Source: Mikania micrantha (taxonomy: Eukaryota; Streptophyta; Magnoliopsida; Asterales; Asteraceae). From it: a stretch of DNA of 64,000 nucleotides. Below are positions 11,658 to 24,872 of this stretch, piece by piece. Below the pieces are notes generated by a model, which saw nothing but the letters and a program-made list of their open reading frames with translations, was not told the origin of the DNA and made no database searches. The DNA is taken from contig CM018693.1 in the NCBI GenBank assembly GCA_009363875.1, forward strand, positions 73,950,986 through 74,014,985, given 5' to 3'. The position numbers were made by a program, and so were the translations under genes. How positions within the stretch are numbered: position 1 is the stretch's first letter; each line of letters starts with the position of its first letter.

Positions 11658-12759
11658 TGTGACACCCCGTAAAATCCAGGTCAGCAACGCTTTCTTTTAT
11701 TATATTACGTGTCAATTATTTAGTTTAAACTAGTGACACTTGGCACAACAGTCCACACACAGACAATTCAAAGTGTAACTCCAGGAATTACCGTAAACGC
11801 ACACACGTGTTTTGAGTCACAAACGTTGGTGAACTAACAAAGAAATTGTGACATTTGTCGTAAAATTTTAGTTGATTTTTACCATTGACCGTTGACTTTG
11901 ACCATTGACTTGGACTTTGTCCAAGACATGTCAAATTGACTTAAACTAAGACAAAACACTATAAACATGTGTCATACATATCAAAGTCAACATATTATAG
12001 TGTCTGGTCGGTAGATGAAGAAATGAAAGTAAAACCAAGGTTTTGCAATGACTGTTGTAGAATTCGGTATAACCAACCATGATGATACACAAACTTAAAT
12101 ATAGTTATAAACACTAAAAATAACTAATAATATATTACCAACAATGTTAAAAAATAATTGCTTATGTAAAGTTTAACAAAACTTAAGAAATAACAAATTA
12201 TAAACTAAGTGGTAACATATGACATGTTGCACTACAACATGTCAATTGTGTTATAATGTATGTAACAAAATAAAAATAAACATTCTAGAACCTTTAAGGA
12301 ATCAGTCAAGTGAGGGGGAGTTTCAAGACCTTTCACATTTCCCACTAAATCACCATAACTCACCATAATACACCTTTAAATCTCATTTAATCACCCATTA
12401 TGCTATCCTTTCAATGCCTCTCCTATACATACACAAACACAAACATTTTCTCTCTAGTTCCAGCCAGAAATCAGCCTCCCATCTCCGCTCATCCGTCATG
12501 ATCAAGGCCAAGGAAGAAGAAGTTGAGGCATTGTTATCGTCGTTACGCATTTCGGTAAGCAATTGTGGTGTTTCCCGTGTAATTCTTTAATTATTTCACT
12601 TCAATTTCAACCTCAAGATTTATGAACATTCATACTAATATACATAAGCAAATATGAATGTCTAAAATCATCATCCATGATTATATGTAAGATCAAACAC
12701 ATCTTACATGCAAAACTATGAACAAGTGATGAAAATTTTTATTTTGGACCATTAATCTT
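11658..12759 (+). mobile_element. 5' part of LTR-type element K, interrupted by solo LTR H
   Basis: Starts with TGTGACACCCCGTAAAATCC, an LTR-start-like sequence, directly after the broken U3 module of J (possible target site GTATG, 11653-11657). It shows repeated TTGAC-rich words (11880-11940), a TATAC-like box near 12422, a CTCTCTAG leader (about 12450-12460) and a donor-like GGTAAGCAATT near 12552. The solo LTR H (12760-16899) interrupts it; the flanking ATCTT copies show that 16905 onward was originally contiguous with 12759. Lineage uncertain. Confidence 0.45.
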
Positions 12760-15700
12760 TGTAACATCAATGCCGGAAACGTACCGGAACAGTGATCAAC
12801 ACAGTAACATGAACAGTAAATCAGGTAAAATTTTCAGCATTATTCATATATCTTTATCATTTCATGTTTATCATAAGCACAGTTTCAAAAATCATTTCAG
12901 AAACATAACTCAGAATCATGGTTCATCAGTCAGATAATTATCTGGCGATACAGAACCATCATTTGATTGTTAGTTAGGATTCTATTATGTATAAACGTAT
13001 GTGAGGCTTTACAGAACAAAACAACAACGGATGTCATTATGTGAATGCTAAATTGACGAATTATTCGTATAGGTGACAATCTGTACGAATATATCTGAAA
13101 GTTTAACGTTCTGAATGATGTCCAATAATTAGAAAACCATATTGAAAAGTGTAGTTATCGCCGTATTCGTACGGGTGACGATTCGAACGAATACGTGCGA
13201 TGACTGTACGATTCGATTTTAAACTATAAATTTAATATTTCTGAAAATTTTAAATAAACGGAAGATATTTAGTTAATTTACTAGGAATTGCCACCTAAAA
13301 TAAATTTACAAACTTTACTTTTAAAACCATGAAGTTCCGTTACAAAAACGAAGGAAAACCGACGTTTTATGCGAAACCGAACGAACCCAAACACAACCGG
13401 GTATTTTAAGATCATTTATGATGGCATTTATTGCCATCATCTTCCCCACCAACCAGATTTCTACCCCATTTTCGAGCCCTCTCTACTTTCTCTCTCTAGA
13501 ACCTCACACCATATCTCTCTCGTTTCTTCACGAAATCAAGCATTCTTGGTGTCAAAACGACCACTATCACTTGTAGAACACGAAAGTACAGCAGATCTAA
13601 GCTTTGCACCGACTGATTTGAGGTAAAATCGAGTTTTAGGTTCGGTTTTTAGGGTTTTTGGAACCCTTTTGATCGGTCACATTAAAGCCGGTTTTACACC
13701 CTCTCAACCCATAGGCTTCACACCATAACACCTTAAAATGATGTAGGAACAAGCTCCATTCGAATCTTGGCCGAAGAAGACGCTTCAGATAAGCCGAATG
13801 GCCTTAAGGCTGAATGCCCAGCCTACTTAGCCGAAGGGCCTTCTTCGCTCAGCACCCTCCCCCTTCGCCCCATTTTCCTTTCGGTCTGAACTCATTCGAC
13901 CAGGCTTAGGTTCGGACCAGCCACTCATTCAATCGGCTCAGCCTCTTTCGGTCGGCCAGACACCCACTCGGTTGGGTGAACTGGTTCGGCCCAGTTGTTT
14001 CGAGCAAGGGTTCATGAGCACCCTATTCTTTCGGCCCATGTTACTTCGGGTGAACCTTGGTTCATTCTGCTGAATACATAGAGTGAAGACTAAACAACCA
14101 CAAGCGTGGGTTAGAGAATGTGTGTGCATGCATGGGAGCAGAATGTGTGTGTGTGCGCATGCATGGGAGTGTATTAAGGTTTCATTTCATGCAACCAAAC
14201 TTGAATGACCTAAGGACCAAACATAGAGTTATCAAGAAAGAGGTTTATTATGATACAAAGAACTAAGATTTCTTTTTCTAGATGGCAATGAGTTTTAAAC
14301 TTGAGTTTGGTCAAAGATGTATGAGTTACTTTCAAGAAAACAATAAATTAGGGTTTTCTAAGGAAAATGGGTTTTCTTAAATCATACAAACAACTAAACA
14401 TGGGTTGTTAACATCCATTAATTAAGCCCAACACACTTGGGGATCCATTGATAGATCATGTGGATACCATTTTGATTCAACGCTATGGAGAAACCATGAG
14501 GGATCAAAACAATTACCTAAGGTTTGGAGTGTTAATTTAATTATTAACACCTAATCCTTAGGAAATTTCATAAGAACATGTAACTAATCTAGATGATACA
14601 CTTGAATTATCTAGGATGAGTTATTCAAGGAGTTGATCAAGAATCATTGGACAAACAAAGGCTATTAATGGGCCCGAGGTTAATCAAGTGCGACTAACCT
14701 AAGCCCATCATGTTTAATTATACTTTTCTTGAATTAATTATGTTTTTTTGAATAAAAGAAATTGATTTATAAACCTTACTAAATTAAATAAATGATTTCT
14801 AACCTAAGGTTTTTACTTAAAAGGAATTAACTTAAACATATTTTAATTAAAAACTTGTAATGATTACTTGTGGGAAAAAGGGTTTATTTATGGGTAATAT
14901 CTTAGATTAGTTAGATGGAATCTTAGAAACACATTAGCAACATAGGACACTTAGTTGCACACCGAGACCGAAACCCTAGGTACGACTATTATAAATACTT
15001 ATCGTATTCGAATCCTTTTAGAACAACTCAGGTGCTGAAGAAACATAGTTTACAAATAACGAGCGCGCATTTTGTGATAATTCAATACAGAGCAACACAG
15101 GTGAGTTCATTGCCCCTTTCCTAAACATTTTGTTTTCGAACGAGGGGCTGAGAAGTATGCGTAAACCTTTTTATTTAAATATGTTTTACGTAGATGCTTT
15201 TAATTATTGTATGTTTTATATATACATGTTTATACTCCTAGACTCCTATCTAGGTATGTGTTATGCAGGATTAACTAACGAATTAATAAATTACTCTTAT
15301 GAGTAATACCTTAATTCTAAAACTCTAAAACAAACACTTAGCCCATCAAAGTCAAATTCAAAAAATCTAAACTCAAAGTGTAACTATGAGAACTAAAGCT
15401 AAAGATCAAATGCAAGGAAATCTAATTCAGTGTGTGTTCAGTAAATCTAAAGATCAAATTCAAGAATCTATAATCATTTTGGAAATCATGGAATTCTAAA
15501 GATCAGAATCAAGAGGATCAAGGGAATCATAACCGTTTGTGAATCAAAGAAATAATGAAATCATTAAGATCTAATGAAATCATTAATGCTTAAGTTAAGG
15601 TGGATGTCAGTTGTATGTAAATCAAGATCACGTGTAACACACGGAAAGTCTCGTCATAAATAGTAGACTCTTGTAGTCAAGCTATATGGGTATAACTTAA

Positions 15701-16899
15701 ACGATCAAACGAAATCAAGAGAACAAAGACGATCAAGAATCAAAGGATATCCTAAAGTCCCGACATGTGAAGTAGGCCTGAGGGTCAAGCTGATATGGGC
15801 ACATCATGAAAGTCCCGACGCATACAGGTAGACTTAGTTGGGTCATGCCTGATATGGGCCATGTGTGAGAGGGTACAACTTGGACACCACCAAAAACTAA
15901 GTCTAATTGATTGAGTCAAATAAGGCCCAATCATCATGTCTTAGTTGTAATTAAATGATTAATTATAGATTTAGTTAAGCATTTAATATTATTTCTACAA
16001 GTGCTATGGGTAATCATGAATACGTGATGAACTCAAGAAATCAGTGATATTTCTATTTGTGGAAATCAAAATCTAAAATGAAGGTGAATGGAATGAAACG
16101 CTTAATTATCATCAACAACAATATGCAAAGCAGTCCGGTATGTGGTGGGACGATGGCTGGGGCTTGTCCCCTACATATGCCATATATATAAGCATACTTG
16201 ATTGGATAACATAGGTGGTCGTTGATGAGGTTTAGGTTATCATTTCAGGGGGATCAAGGTAAACAGTTTTCAGGGTAATCAAACCTAGTGAATCAAAGGT
16301 ATGGGATGAAATGCTTAATTATCACTAGGAACAATATATCATGTGGTTTTGTATGTGGTGGGACGGTGGCTGGGGCTTGTCCCCTACATATGCCCTATAT
16401 ATAAGCATATTGAACTGGATGGTATAGGTGGTTAATGGTGAGGTTAGGGTTGTCAGCCAAGTGGATATTCAAATTAATTTTTAAATAAAACTACATGAAC
16501 TCACCAACCATGTGTTGACTTGATCTTTTTGCATGACTTCTCAGGTGACGAACAGGTCGATTAAGAAGTTATTGCTTTTGGACTAGGATGCGATATATAG
16601 GACCTAGTGTTTGTGGACCTGCATATTTTTGAAACATCATTTTACAGATTTATTTTGTATATATTGTGCAGATACAAGATAGAGAATTATGATGTTGATA
16701 GTAGATTTACATTGTTAAATTATGAACTAAACTGATGTAATTTAACTTTGTAATTCTATTTTCATTTAGCAGTTTTTCATTATATATCATGTGCAATGTA
16801 AACAATCTGATCATCACGATTATCATTTCCGATATCACGCCCCGAGACCTTTCCGCCCGACGGGAAAGTCGATCCAACCCGCCGGCTTGGGGTGTGACA
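12760..16899 (+). mobile_element. Solo LTR H (Tekay-like gypsy), with target duplication
   Basis: Complete 4,140-bp LTR running from TGTAACATCAATGCCGG to GGGGTGTGACA, flanked directly by ATCTT on both sides (12755-12759 and 16900-16904). No PBS, PPT or internal domain adjoins it, so it is a solo LTR left by recombination between the two LTRs of one insertion. Internal landmarks: twin inverted modules (about 13060-13100 and 13160-13190), CT-rich leader (about 13480-13530), donor-like GAG|GTAAAA at 13622/13623, TTCGG-rich block (13770-14060), acceptor-like CTCAG at 15031, donor-like CAG|GTGAGTTC at 15100/15101, two copies of the TATA palindrome (about 16177-16198 and 16389-16411), and acceptor-like TTCTCAG at 16544. 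It is close to the 5' LTR of C. Confidence 0.9.
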
Positions 16900-16904
16900 A
16901 TCTT

Positions 16905-18952
16905 GCAAATTCTTGACCTATGATTTAACCGAGTGTAAACTTTTGCTCTCTATATCAAAAGCATAAAATAATATATATAAAATAATGCTAAAAAGTAATC
17001 TTGCACAAAAACATTTGATATCATAATCAAACAATATGATTTGCAACTTCAAATTCGTTCAGAAATTCCGACAGAATATTTGATCCAATTTTGAACAATC
17101 ATGACTTGGTCATATTTTCACCAAATCCATAGATTCTTGAGTCTACAATTAAGTTCAGAGAGTCTACTTTAAACGTCTTCACGCCGATGAATCCTAACCA
17201 TTAATTTTGGGATTTGAAAGCATAGTAGAACACAGATCGCCTACAGCCATGATCATTTCTTTACCACAATGCTCTAGATCGAAGGATTTGTGGGGAGTCC
17301 AAATACAAGCGTTTGAAACTAGAGGGAAGAGATAATAATTATCTTACTCCAAAACACGAGGACTTTAGTCCTTTTGAGGAGGTAGTGCTAACAATACAAC
17401 GCGTCAAGGAAAAAGCATAGGTCTCGCACGCCTAAATTGTGATGTTATGGTGGAGGCGGAAGCTGCACACCATCAGCAGATTGAGAGCAAGACATCCTCT
17501 GCCATTTTCTTGCGAATCATCATTCCTGGAATGGCAGTGTAGTTAAAGTATACTTACATCTTCCAGACCAGTACGACTACAAAGGGACCGGAGCGGAAGT
17601 GAACTCAACACCTTTTGTTGGGAAGATCATAAGCAATACCAAGAGTTGAAACTCAACAGGGAGGGCTTACATGTTGTGAAAACAACTCAAAACATCCTTC
17701 CAAGCATGGGAGGCGAAGTCCCCACTGACGGAGACATCTCTCAAAACCTGAAATTTCAAGGGAATTACACTCAGTGTGTGCAGCACCAATAACTGCAAGG
17801 GACAATGAGGAAGTCGATCCTGAGTATGAATGTGAAGAGACGGTCATTGACTGTCTCAGTCCAACACATTAAGATCGCGGACGGCTAAAGAACAAACAAG
17901 AATGTCAAGAAATGATAATCTTCACCTCCCGAATAAGTATCACTTTCAACAACCCAACATCAGAAAGCATCCTCTACATGCGCCGTCCAACACAACCACT
18001 GAGGAAGGAGCCCTGCGTGCAAATCAAAGGAGGAAATTTCTCCATGAGCTCGATGGGATTGGAAGAGAAAGAATGCAGGATAGTTCCGAGAGAACTATGC
18101 TGCCAGATTGTGCAATGCCACAGCTGACCTATCTGTACCCGATCGCCGGGTAATAGACGAGGGAAGTCAATCGCCAATGGGCAGAATTTCCAAAACCCAA
18201 TCGAGGGCGATCCATAATTTGTTCTACCCGAACAAATTACAAAACTAAAACCCCAGAGCAGTCACAAATACAAGGTGAGAGGACATCCATACAACTTCAC
18301 GAGCAAACCGTGAACCTGGGGATTTGAAGGAAGAAACCACACGTAACCACATCTTGAACAATGCAACAATACCGTACGATTCAAAGGATATGGTTCAACA
18401 CATTGCATTGTCAACAATGAGTAGGATTGAGGAAGTAGACGTTCTTGGAAACGCAAAGTGGAATCATTGCTTCAATGAAAAGTCTAAACATATTAGACAA
18501 ACTCACTAAGCAAACCCCAAAATCTATGCGAACCAAGTTCGTAAGCCTAACCCAATTGGGAAGCATCAAGAATAACCGATCCAATCTAATACATCTGCTT
18601 CAATCAAACCACTGCCATCTACTCGGTCAATATAGGACACAGAGACACATATGGTATCGTAAAATCATTTGTGTATAAATCATCTGTGTAAAACCGAGTT
18701 GGCCACATTACTCCATCGTGAAGTGTAAGACTTCAAGTGGAAATTCGGTACATCTTTGCCGAACCACAAACCGGCACTACGGTCAGCAAGTCATACGACT
18801 CGAGCAAAGTGCACAAAAATGGATGTCAGACTGTGACAACATTTTTCCCATGTACGCCTCAGTACAACAGGGAGAACATCGAGACTCAAAATCATAACCG
18901 GTCGTCTCCCTGTACACTCAAAAGAAAAATGAGGGCCCGATAACACATTTTC
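16905..18952 (+). mobile_element. Unassigned interior upstream of the PPT of element I
   Basis: About 2 kb between the right flank of solo LTR H and the polypurine tract at 18977. Part must be the rest of K and part the 3' interior of I; I could not find the boundary. No gag, RT, RNase H or integrase motif was found in any frame. Short frames (for example 17902-18153, 18324-18509, 18737-18943) show no known motif. Codon-like texture from about 17400 to 18900 suggests a heavily decayed coding region or a non-autonomous interior. Confidence 0.35.
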
Positions 18953-18971
18953 AAATTTCGGGACGAAATTC
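18953..18971 (+). promoter_or_regulatory. PPT-proximal palindrome of element I
   Basis: AAATTTCG-GGA-CGAAATT(C), an inverted repeat with a 3-base centre, just before the polypurine tract. It is the same as the perfect copies at 34765-34783 and 40592-40610, apart from one terminal mismatch. Confidence 0.75.
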
Positions 18972-18976
18972 TTTCA

Positions 18977-18988
18977 ACAGGGGGAGAC
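18977..18988 (+). promoter_or_regulatory. Polypurine tract of element I
   Basis: ACAGGGGGAGAC lies directly before the LTR start TGTGACCACC at 18989. It matches the AAGGGGAGAC tracts of B and D and marks the plus-strand priming site for reverse transcription. Confidence 0.8.
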
Positions 18989-20442
18989 TGTGACCACCGG
19001 CATCCGAGCAACCATGAGTCGGAAATCCAAGGGTGTACACAATCACAGTGTAAGACATAGGGTTACGAGAGAGAAGACAACAATAATAGAGGACAATAAA
19101 AAAATAGACGTATTTTCCTAAAACAGTTAAGAAAATCCACTTTATCACATGAACATGAATCAGAAGAAAAGAAAACAAACTGTGAGGGAAAACAATGAAC
19201 AAAACCTGAATAGGTAACATTTGGAGTGTCGATTGAACGAGATATCGACATGGGTGACGACCCATCTGGATATGTTGTAAGATTTGAATACTCTAAATGA
19301 AATCTTTATAGTATCAAACAATGTCAGCAGTTAAATTCAATGCGGCGTTTGTATGAGTGACGATTCATTCGGATGTCAGCGCGAATCTTTAACGTTGACG
19401 TAAAATTATAACAATTCTAAACAAAATCCGCCAAAACAATTTAATAAAACAATCAAAATTTTAAAACACACAACCGTTCGTGCGAATGGACTCTCATTCG
19501 TACGAACCGGTCTAATTCGTGAAGCTTTATAGCCACAGTTCGTTCTCATGAATGGGAGCCATTCGTACGAACGGCTGATTCGCGTGACAGCACAGCTACA
19601 AAAGCAATACTTACGTTTTTCAAACCTATTTTTCACCCAACTCTCTCAACCGAACCCCACACTCGGCCACTCGATCTTTCGGCCATTTCCACACGAAATC
19701 GGACCATTCCACCGTCCAAATTGTTTGTATTTCAACCCCAACACCTCCATTTCAAGATTTCAACCCTTTTCATCTTATTTCGGTCAAATACGAGCTCCAC
19801 AGTAAGTATTAGCACCGATCCTTAGCACCAAAACACTCCAAAACGCTTTACCATCAATTTTGACCATAAAAACACCCAAAACAACCACCAATTTCAAAAA
19901 TGGCGTTCTTGATAAACTTGTAGGCGAAGGAGCCGTACGAAGGGCTCCTTCATGCGAACGAGCTGCCAGACAAACGAGCCACCGCACGAACGACATGGAT
20001 TCATTTGTGCGGGACAACCATACGAACGAAGGCCCGTTCGCACGAACGGATGACAAGAAGGAGAACATGCATTCGCATCACTCCGTTCGTGTGAAAAAGT
20101 GCTATTCACACGAACCACTCGTTCGCACCAAGAACAGCCCAAAACGGCTAAGTGTTGAAAGTTCCATCTTACCTCAATCGTATCGATAGAACCGAACCTT
20201 AGACCCGATTTTATACCTAATCAAACTAAACCAATGAAAACACATTTTCCTAAATCACATCAAGAAACAGAGCAGATAATCACCTAACACCTATCCAACT
20301 ATTATTTAACACAGGATTCAAACCAAGAGAACATACCGGGTGAGTGCACCGACGACCCAAGACCTCAGGTGTGCTCACATACCCCTTGTTTTCAATTTTC
20401 TTGCTTCCAAATCATTTGGGGCTGAGAACATGGAACCTTTAA
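18989..20442 (+). mobile_element. 3' LTR of gypsy element I, cut by insertion of C
   Basis: Begins TGTGACCACCGGCATCC after the PPT. It carries the twin inverted modules (about 19225-19270 and 19335-19375), a CT-poor leader rich in TTCGTACGAA words (19470-19600), a strong donor-like A|GTAAGTATT at 19801/19802, a block dense in CGAACG/CGTTCG (19915-20135), and a second donor-like GG|GTGAGTGC at 20339/20340. It ends abruptly at 20442, where the 5' LTR of C begins. The remainder of LTR I should lie beyond C, outside the window. Confidence 0.75.
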
Positions 20443-23400
20443 TGTAACATCAGTGCCGGAATCATAACCGGAACAGTGATCTACACAGTAATTCAGGTAC
20501 AAATTACATGTAATGTATACATACTGTTATCATTTGATGTTTGACACAACACTTTTACGCATTCATTTCAGAAACATAACTCAAAACCATGGTTCAACAG
20601 TCAGAAAGTTATCTGAAAACACAGAACCATCATGTGATTGTTAGTTAGGATACTATTACGTACAAACGCATGGGAGGTTGTACAGAACAAAACAATAACG
20701 AATGTCGTTATGTGAATGATAAACTAACGGACTATTCGTATAGATGATGATCCGTACGAATACATCTGAAAGTTTAACATTCTGAATGATATCTAATAAT
20801 TAGAAAATCATATTGAAAAGTGTAATTATCGTCGTGTTCGTATGGGTGACGATCCAAACGAATACGCACGATGACTGTACGATTCGATTTAAACAAACAA
20901 ATTTAACGATTTCATAAAGTTAAAATAAACGGAAGATATTTAGTTAATTTACTAGGAATTACCACCTAAATAAAATTTATAAACTCTACTTTTAAAACCG
21001 TAATGTTTCGTTACGAAAACGAAAGGAAATCGACGCTTCTACACGAAACCGAGTGAGACCGAACGAGCCCGAACATACCCGAGTGTTTGAAAACATTTAA
21101 TGATGCATTAAATGCCATTTTCTTCCCCCGCCTACCAGCCACAATCACCATTTTCATCATTCTCTCTCTTTCAACTTTCTCTCTCTAGAAATCAAGCCCT
21201 AGAATCTTCATTTCTTCACCAAATCGAGCCATCTTGGTGTCAAAACGACCACAACAACTTGTAGATCGTGAAAGTACAAGAAATCCGAACTTGGAATCTT
21301 CTGAAACGAGGTAGATTGGAGTTTAAAGTTGCGATTTTTAGGGTTTTTAAACCCTTGGATCGAACCCTCACCGTAACCGGTTCTAGACCGCTCAAACCTT
21401 AGGGAAACTACACGAAATCACTTTAGGATGAGTTAGGAACTTGGGGGAAACACATTACTTAGGTTTAAACTCGAAATGGTTGAATTTGGAGTGCAGGTTC
21501 AAACCAGGAGAATGGAGGCTCCAGTTGGGCCGAATGGCCATAGGCCAAAGGACCCAGCCCCCCCTCTGGCCGAAAGAACAACCCATTCGCACGAACCATC
21601 TTCGGTCGGGTCTTTTCATTCGCATGCCATAACCCATTCGGTTGACCACCCTCATTCCCATGCAACCTACATTCAGCCGAGGAGCATCATTCGTATGGCC
21701 ATGTTCTTCGCATGATATCACATTCGCATGCCTCCTCCTTTCGGTTCTCATGGTCGAGTCGCATGGCAGCTACACCCGAGTAACCATCTGCCTTCGGCCT
21801 AACATTTTCATTTGTATGGCTTTCCATTCGTATGATGAGTTGCACGACTAAGGATTATTGAGAATCATAAGGGATGAGCCCATGAATATGGTTGTAACGT
21901 GAGTTAGTGAAATAGGAAAATAATTAGGGTTTTAAAGTATAATACCCACCAACATTAAGAGGTTCCAACACCAACTCCTTTCTAAACTACTTAAAACTAT
22001 AAACATGGAGTTGAACTACCAAGTGAGCCTAGAACACTAGGGTTTTTATAAGTAAAACCATGAGTAAGGTTGTTAGAAATGAATGGTATTTAAGAACGGT
22101 TAACCAAGGGTCAACCCAAACTAATAATTCTATATTTTCACTTGGATTCTAAACAATCGAATGGGATTACATGATCATCAATGACTAAAGTTTCAACAGC
22201 AAAGTTTTCTAACTAATCTAACACATAACTTTGTGTTTTCACGGTAAAATGGAATTTAAACAACTTGTGTGGAGTTAAAACCAATCATGGTTGACAAGGG
22301 TCAAGAAATAAGCTATGTGTGGGTGTTGATTTCATTATTAACACCCAATACTTAGTAAATTCTATACAACCATACATCTAAGTTAGATAGTTCAATTGAA
22401 TTTTCTAAGCTAAGTTGTGCACAAGAGCGATCAGAGAATCATGGGAAACAAAGACATAGGAAATGACTTAGAGTTAATCGAGTGAGATTAATCTAAGTCT
22501 AACATGTTAACTTGCGAATTCTTTAAATAACTTATTCTTCAATTAAAATGAAATGATTTATAAAATTCTCCATTTGAATGATTTAAAAATCCCTTAAATG
22601 AATTTTAAACTAAATGTTTTACAACTTAAAACATATTTTTATAAAACGATGTTATACTTAAAAGAGTCATGGATGTAATTAACATAAACCTTATATAACT
22701 AAGGTTTAATAGTGATTATCTACGGGATAAGGATTTATAAACGGGTAATTCACTTATAATAATTAGAGAAAATCATAGCAACACATTAGTAAAGTCTATG
22801 ACACATAGTTGCACACCGAGACCTAAACCCTATATACGTTATCTCTCGACGCGAATCATATTAAATTCATAATAAATAAACCCAGGTACTGAAGACACTT
22901 AAGCTACAATTAACGAGCGCGCATATCTGTTGGGATTCATTACATAGCAACATAGGTGAGTTCATTGCCCCTTTTATAAACATTTTTGTTATACATACGC
23001 GGGGCTTAGAAGCATGCGTAAATTGTTTTTCTTAAAATATGTTTTACGTAAATGCTTTTACTTCACGTATGTTTTTCATACGAAATTGTTATCTTATATT
23101 CTATTTAGGTAAACTATTTACAGGTTTAGAAAAATGAATAAATTGCTCTCCATGAGTAAGACAACGGTTTTAAAACAAAGACTATTTTTTAGTGTTGTGT
23201 TCAAGAAAACTAAGGATTTAATTCAAAGAACTAATGTCAGTATCGTGTACAAGAAAAATAAATATCAAATTCAAAGAACTAATGTCAGTGTTGTTTTCAA
23301 GAAAACTAAGGATCAAGATCAAAGAAATCATATCAGTGTGTGTATCAAAGAACTAATGAACTCAATAAAGAACAATTCTAGGTGGCTGTCAGTTGTATGC

Positions 23401-24696
23401 CGATGAAGACCACGTGTAACACACTGAAAGTCCCGACATATATAGTAGACTTTTATAGTCATGCTAACATGGGCACAAATCAAACAAACAACAAGTTAAC
23501 AAAGGTGAAAAATAATCAAAGGATATCCTAAAGTTTCGACATAAACAGTAGACCTGAAGGTCAAGCTGATATGGGTACATCATAAAGTCCAGACACATAT
23601 AGGTAGACTCCTTTGGGTCAAGCCTGATATGGACCACGTGTGAGACAATACAGACTAGACACCACCAATAAACTAAGAACAATTGATTGAGTTAATAAAG
23701 GCCAATCATTATGTCTTAGTTTGTATTAAATGTTTATTTATTCATTTAATTAAGCATTTAATATCATGTTTCTACAAATGCTATAGTTGATCAAGAATGT
23801 GTGATGAACTCAGGAAATCGATAGAATTTCAATTTGTGGAACTCATAAACTATTGTGAAGATGGGTGGAATGAAATGCTTAATTATCATTAACAACAATA
23901 TGTTATGCGGTTTGGTATGTGGTGGGACGGTGGCTGGGCTAGCGGTAAGCTTGACCCTACATATGCCCTATATATAAGCATACTTGATTGGATAACATAG
24001 GTGGTTGTTGATGACGTTAAGGTTGTCATTTCGGGTGATCAATGTAAACAGATTTTCAGGTTATTCAAACGTTGTGAATCAAAGATATGGGATGAAATGC
24101 TTAATTATCACCAGGAACAATATATCATGTGGTTTGCTATGTGGTGGGCTGGTGGCGGGGCTGGCGGTAAGCTTGACCCTACATATGCCCTACATATAAG
24201 CATACTAAATTAGATTTTATAGGTGGTTAATGGTGAGGTTAAGGTTGTCATTCGGACAGGTTTTTTCAAATTCATTTTTAAAACAAAACTATATAAACTC
24301 ACCAACCATGTGTTGACTTGATCTTTTTGCATGACTTCTCAGGTGACGAACAGGTCTGATTAAGAAGTTTATGCTTATGAACTAGGATGTCAGATAGAGG
24401 ACCTAGTATTTTGAACTTGCATACTTTTGAACATCATTATACAGATTATTATGTATATCTTGTGCAGATACAAGATAGAAGAATTATGATGTTGATAGTA
24501 AATCTGTATTGTTAAATTATGAACAAAACTGATGTAATTTAACTTTGTAATTCTATTTTATTTAGCATTTTCTCATTATATATCATGTGCAATGTAAACA
24601 ATCTGATCATCACAATTATGATTCCTGATACCGCGCCCCGGGACCTTTCCGCCAGAACGGGACACACGATCCAGCCCGCCGGCTCGGGGTGTGACA
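20443..24696 (+). mobile_element. 5' LTR of gypsy element C
   Basis: Runs from TGTAACATCAGTGCCGG to GGGGTGTGACA, 4,254 bp. Probable target duplication copy TTTAA at 20438-20442 (its partner lies outside the window). Landmarks: twin inverted modules (about 20728-20762 and 20838-20870), CT-rich leader (21160-21190), donor-like GAG|GTAGAT at 21310/21311, TTCGCA/TTCGG-rich block (21520-21840), acceptor-like CCCAG at 22885, donor-like AG|GTGAGTTC at 22955/22956, two TATA palindrome modules (about 23961-23983 and 24182-24204), acceptor-like TTCTCAG at 24342, and the GC-rich terminal hairpin. Confidence 0.9.
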
Positions 24697-24699
24697 GAT

Positions 24700-24711
24700 T
24701 GGTATCAGAGC
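24700..24711 (+). promoter_or_regulatory. Primer binding site of element C (tRNA-iMet)
   Basis: TGGTATCAGAGC, complementary to the 3' end of plant initiator methionine tRNA, three bases after the LTR end. Confidence 0.95.
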
Positions 24712-24872
24712 CATGGTTATAGGGAAATATAGGTCATTTATTTAAATGGTTTGGCCTAGACTATAACCTAGGGACCTTTCATGTAGAGAACACAGGACAT
24801 AGGAAACTACTTGCATTGTGTCTTCTGTGTTCTATCATTGCACTAACTAATATTCTATTGGTTGTGATCAGA

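Noticed and set aside
17653..18943. Possible host genes in small frames (64-83 codons) on both strands
   Set aside because: No recognisable motif, mutually overlapping frames and position inside the interior of an LTR element.
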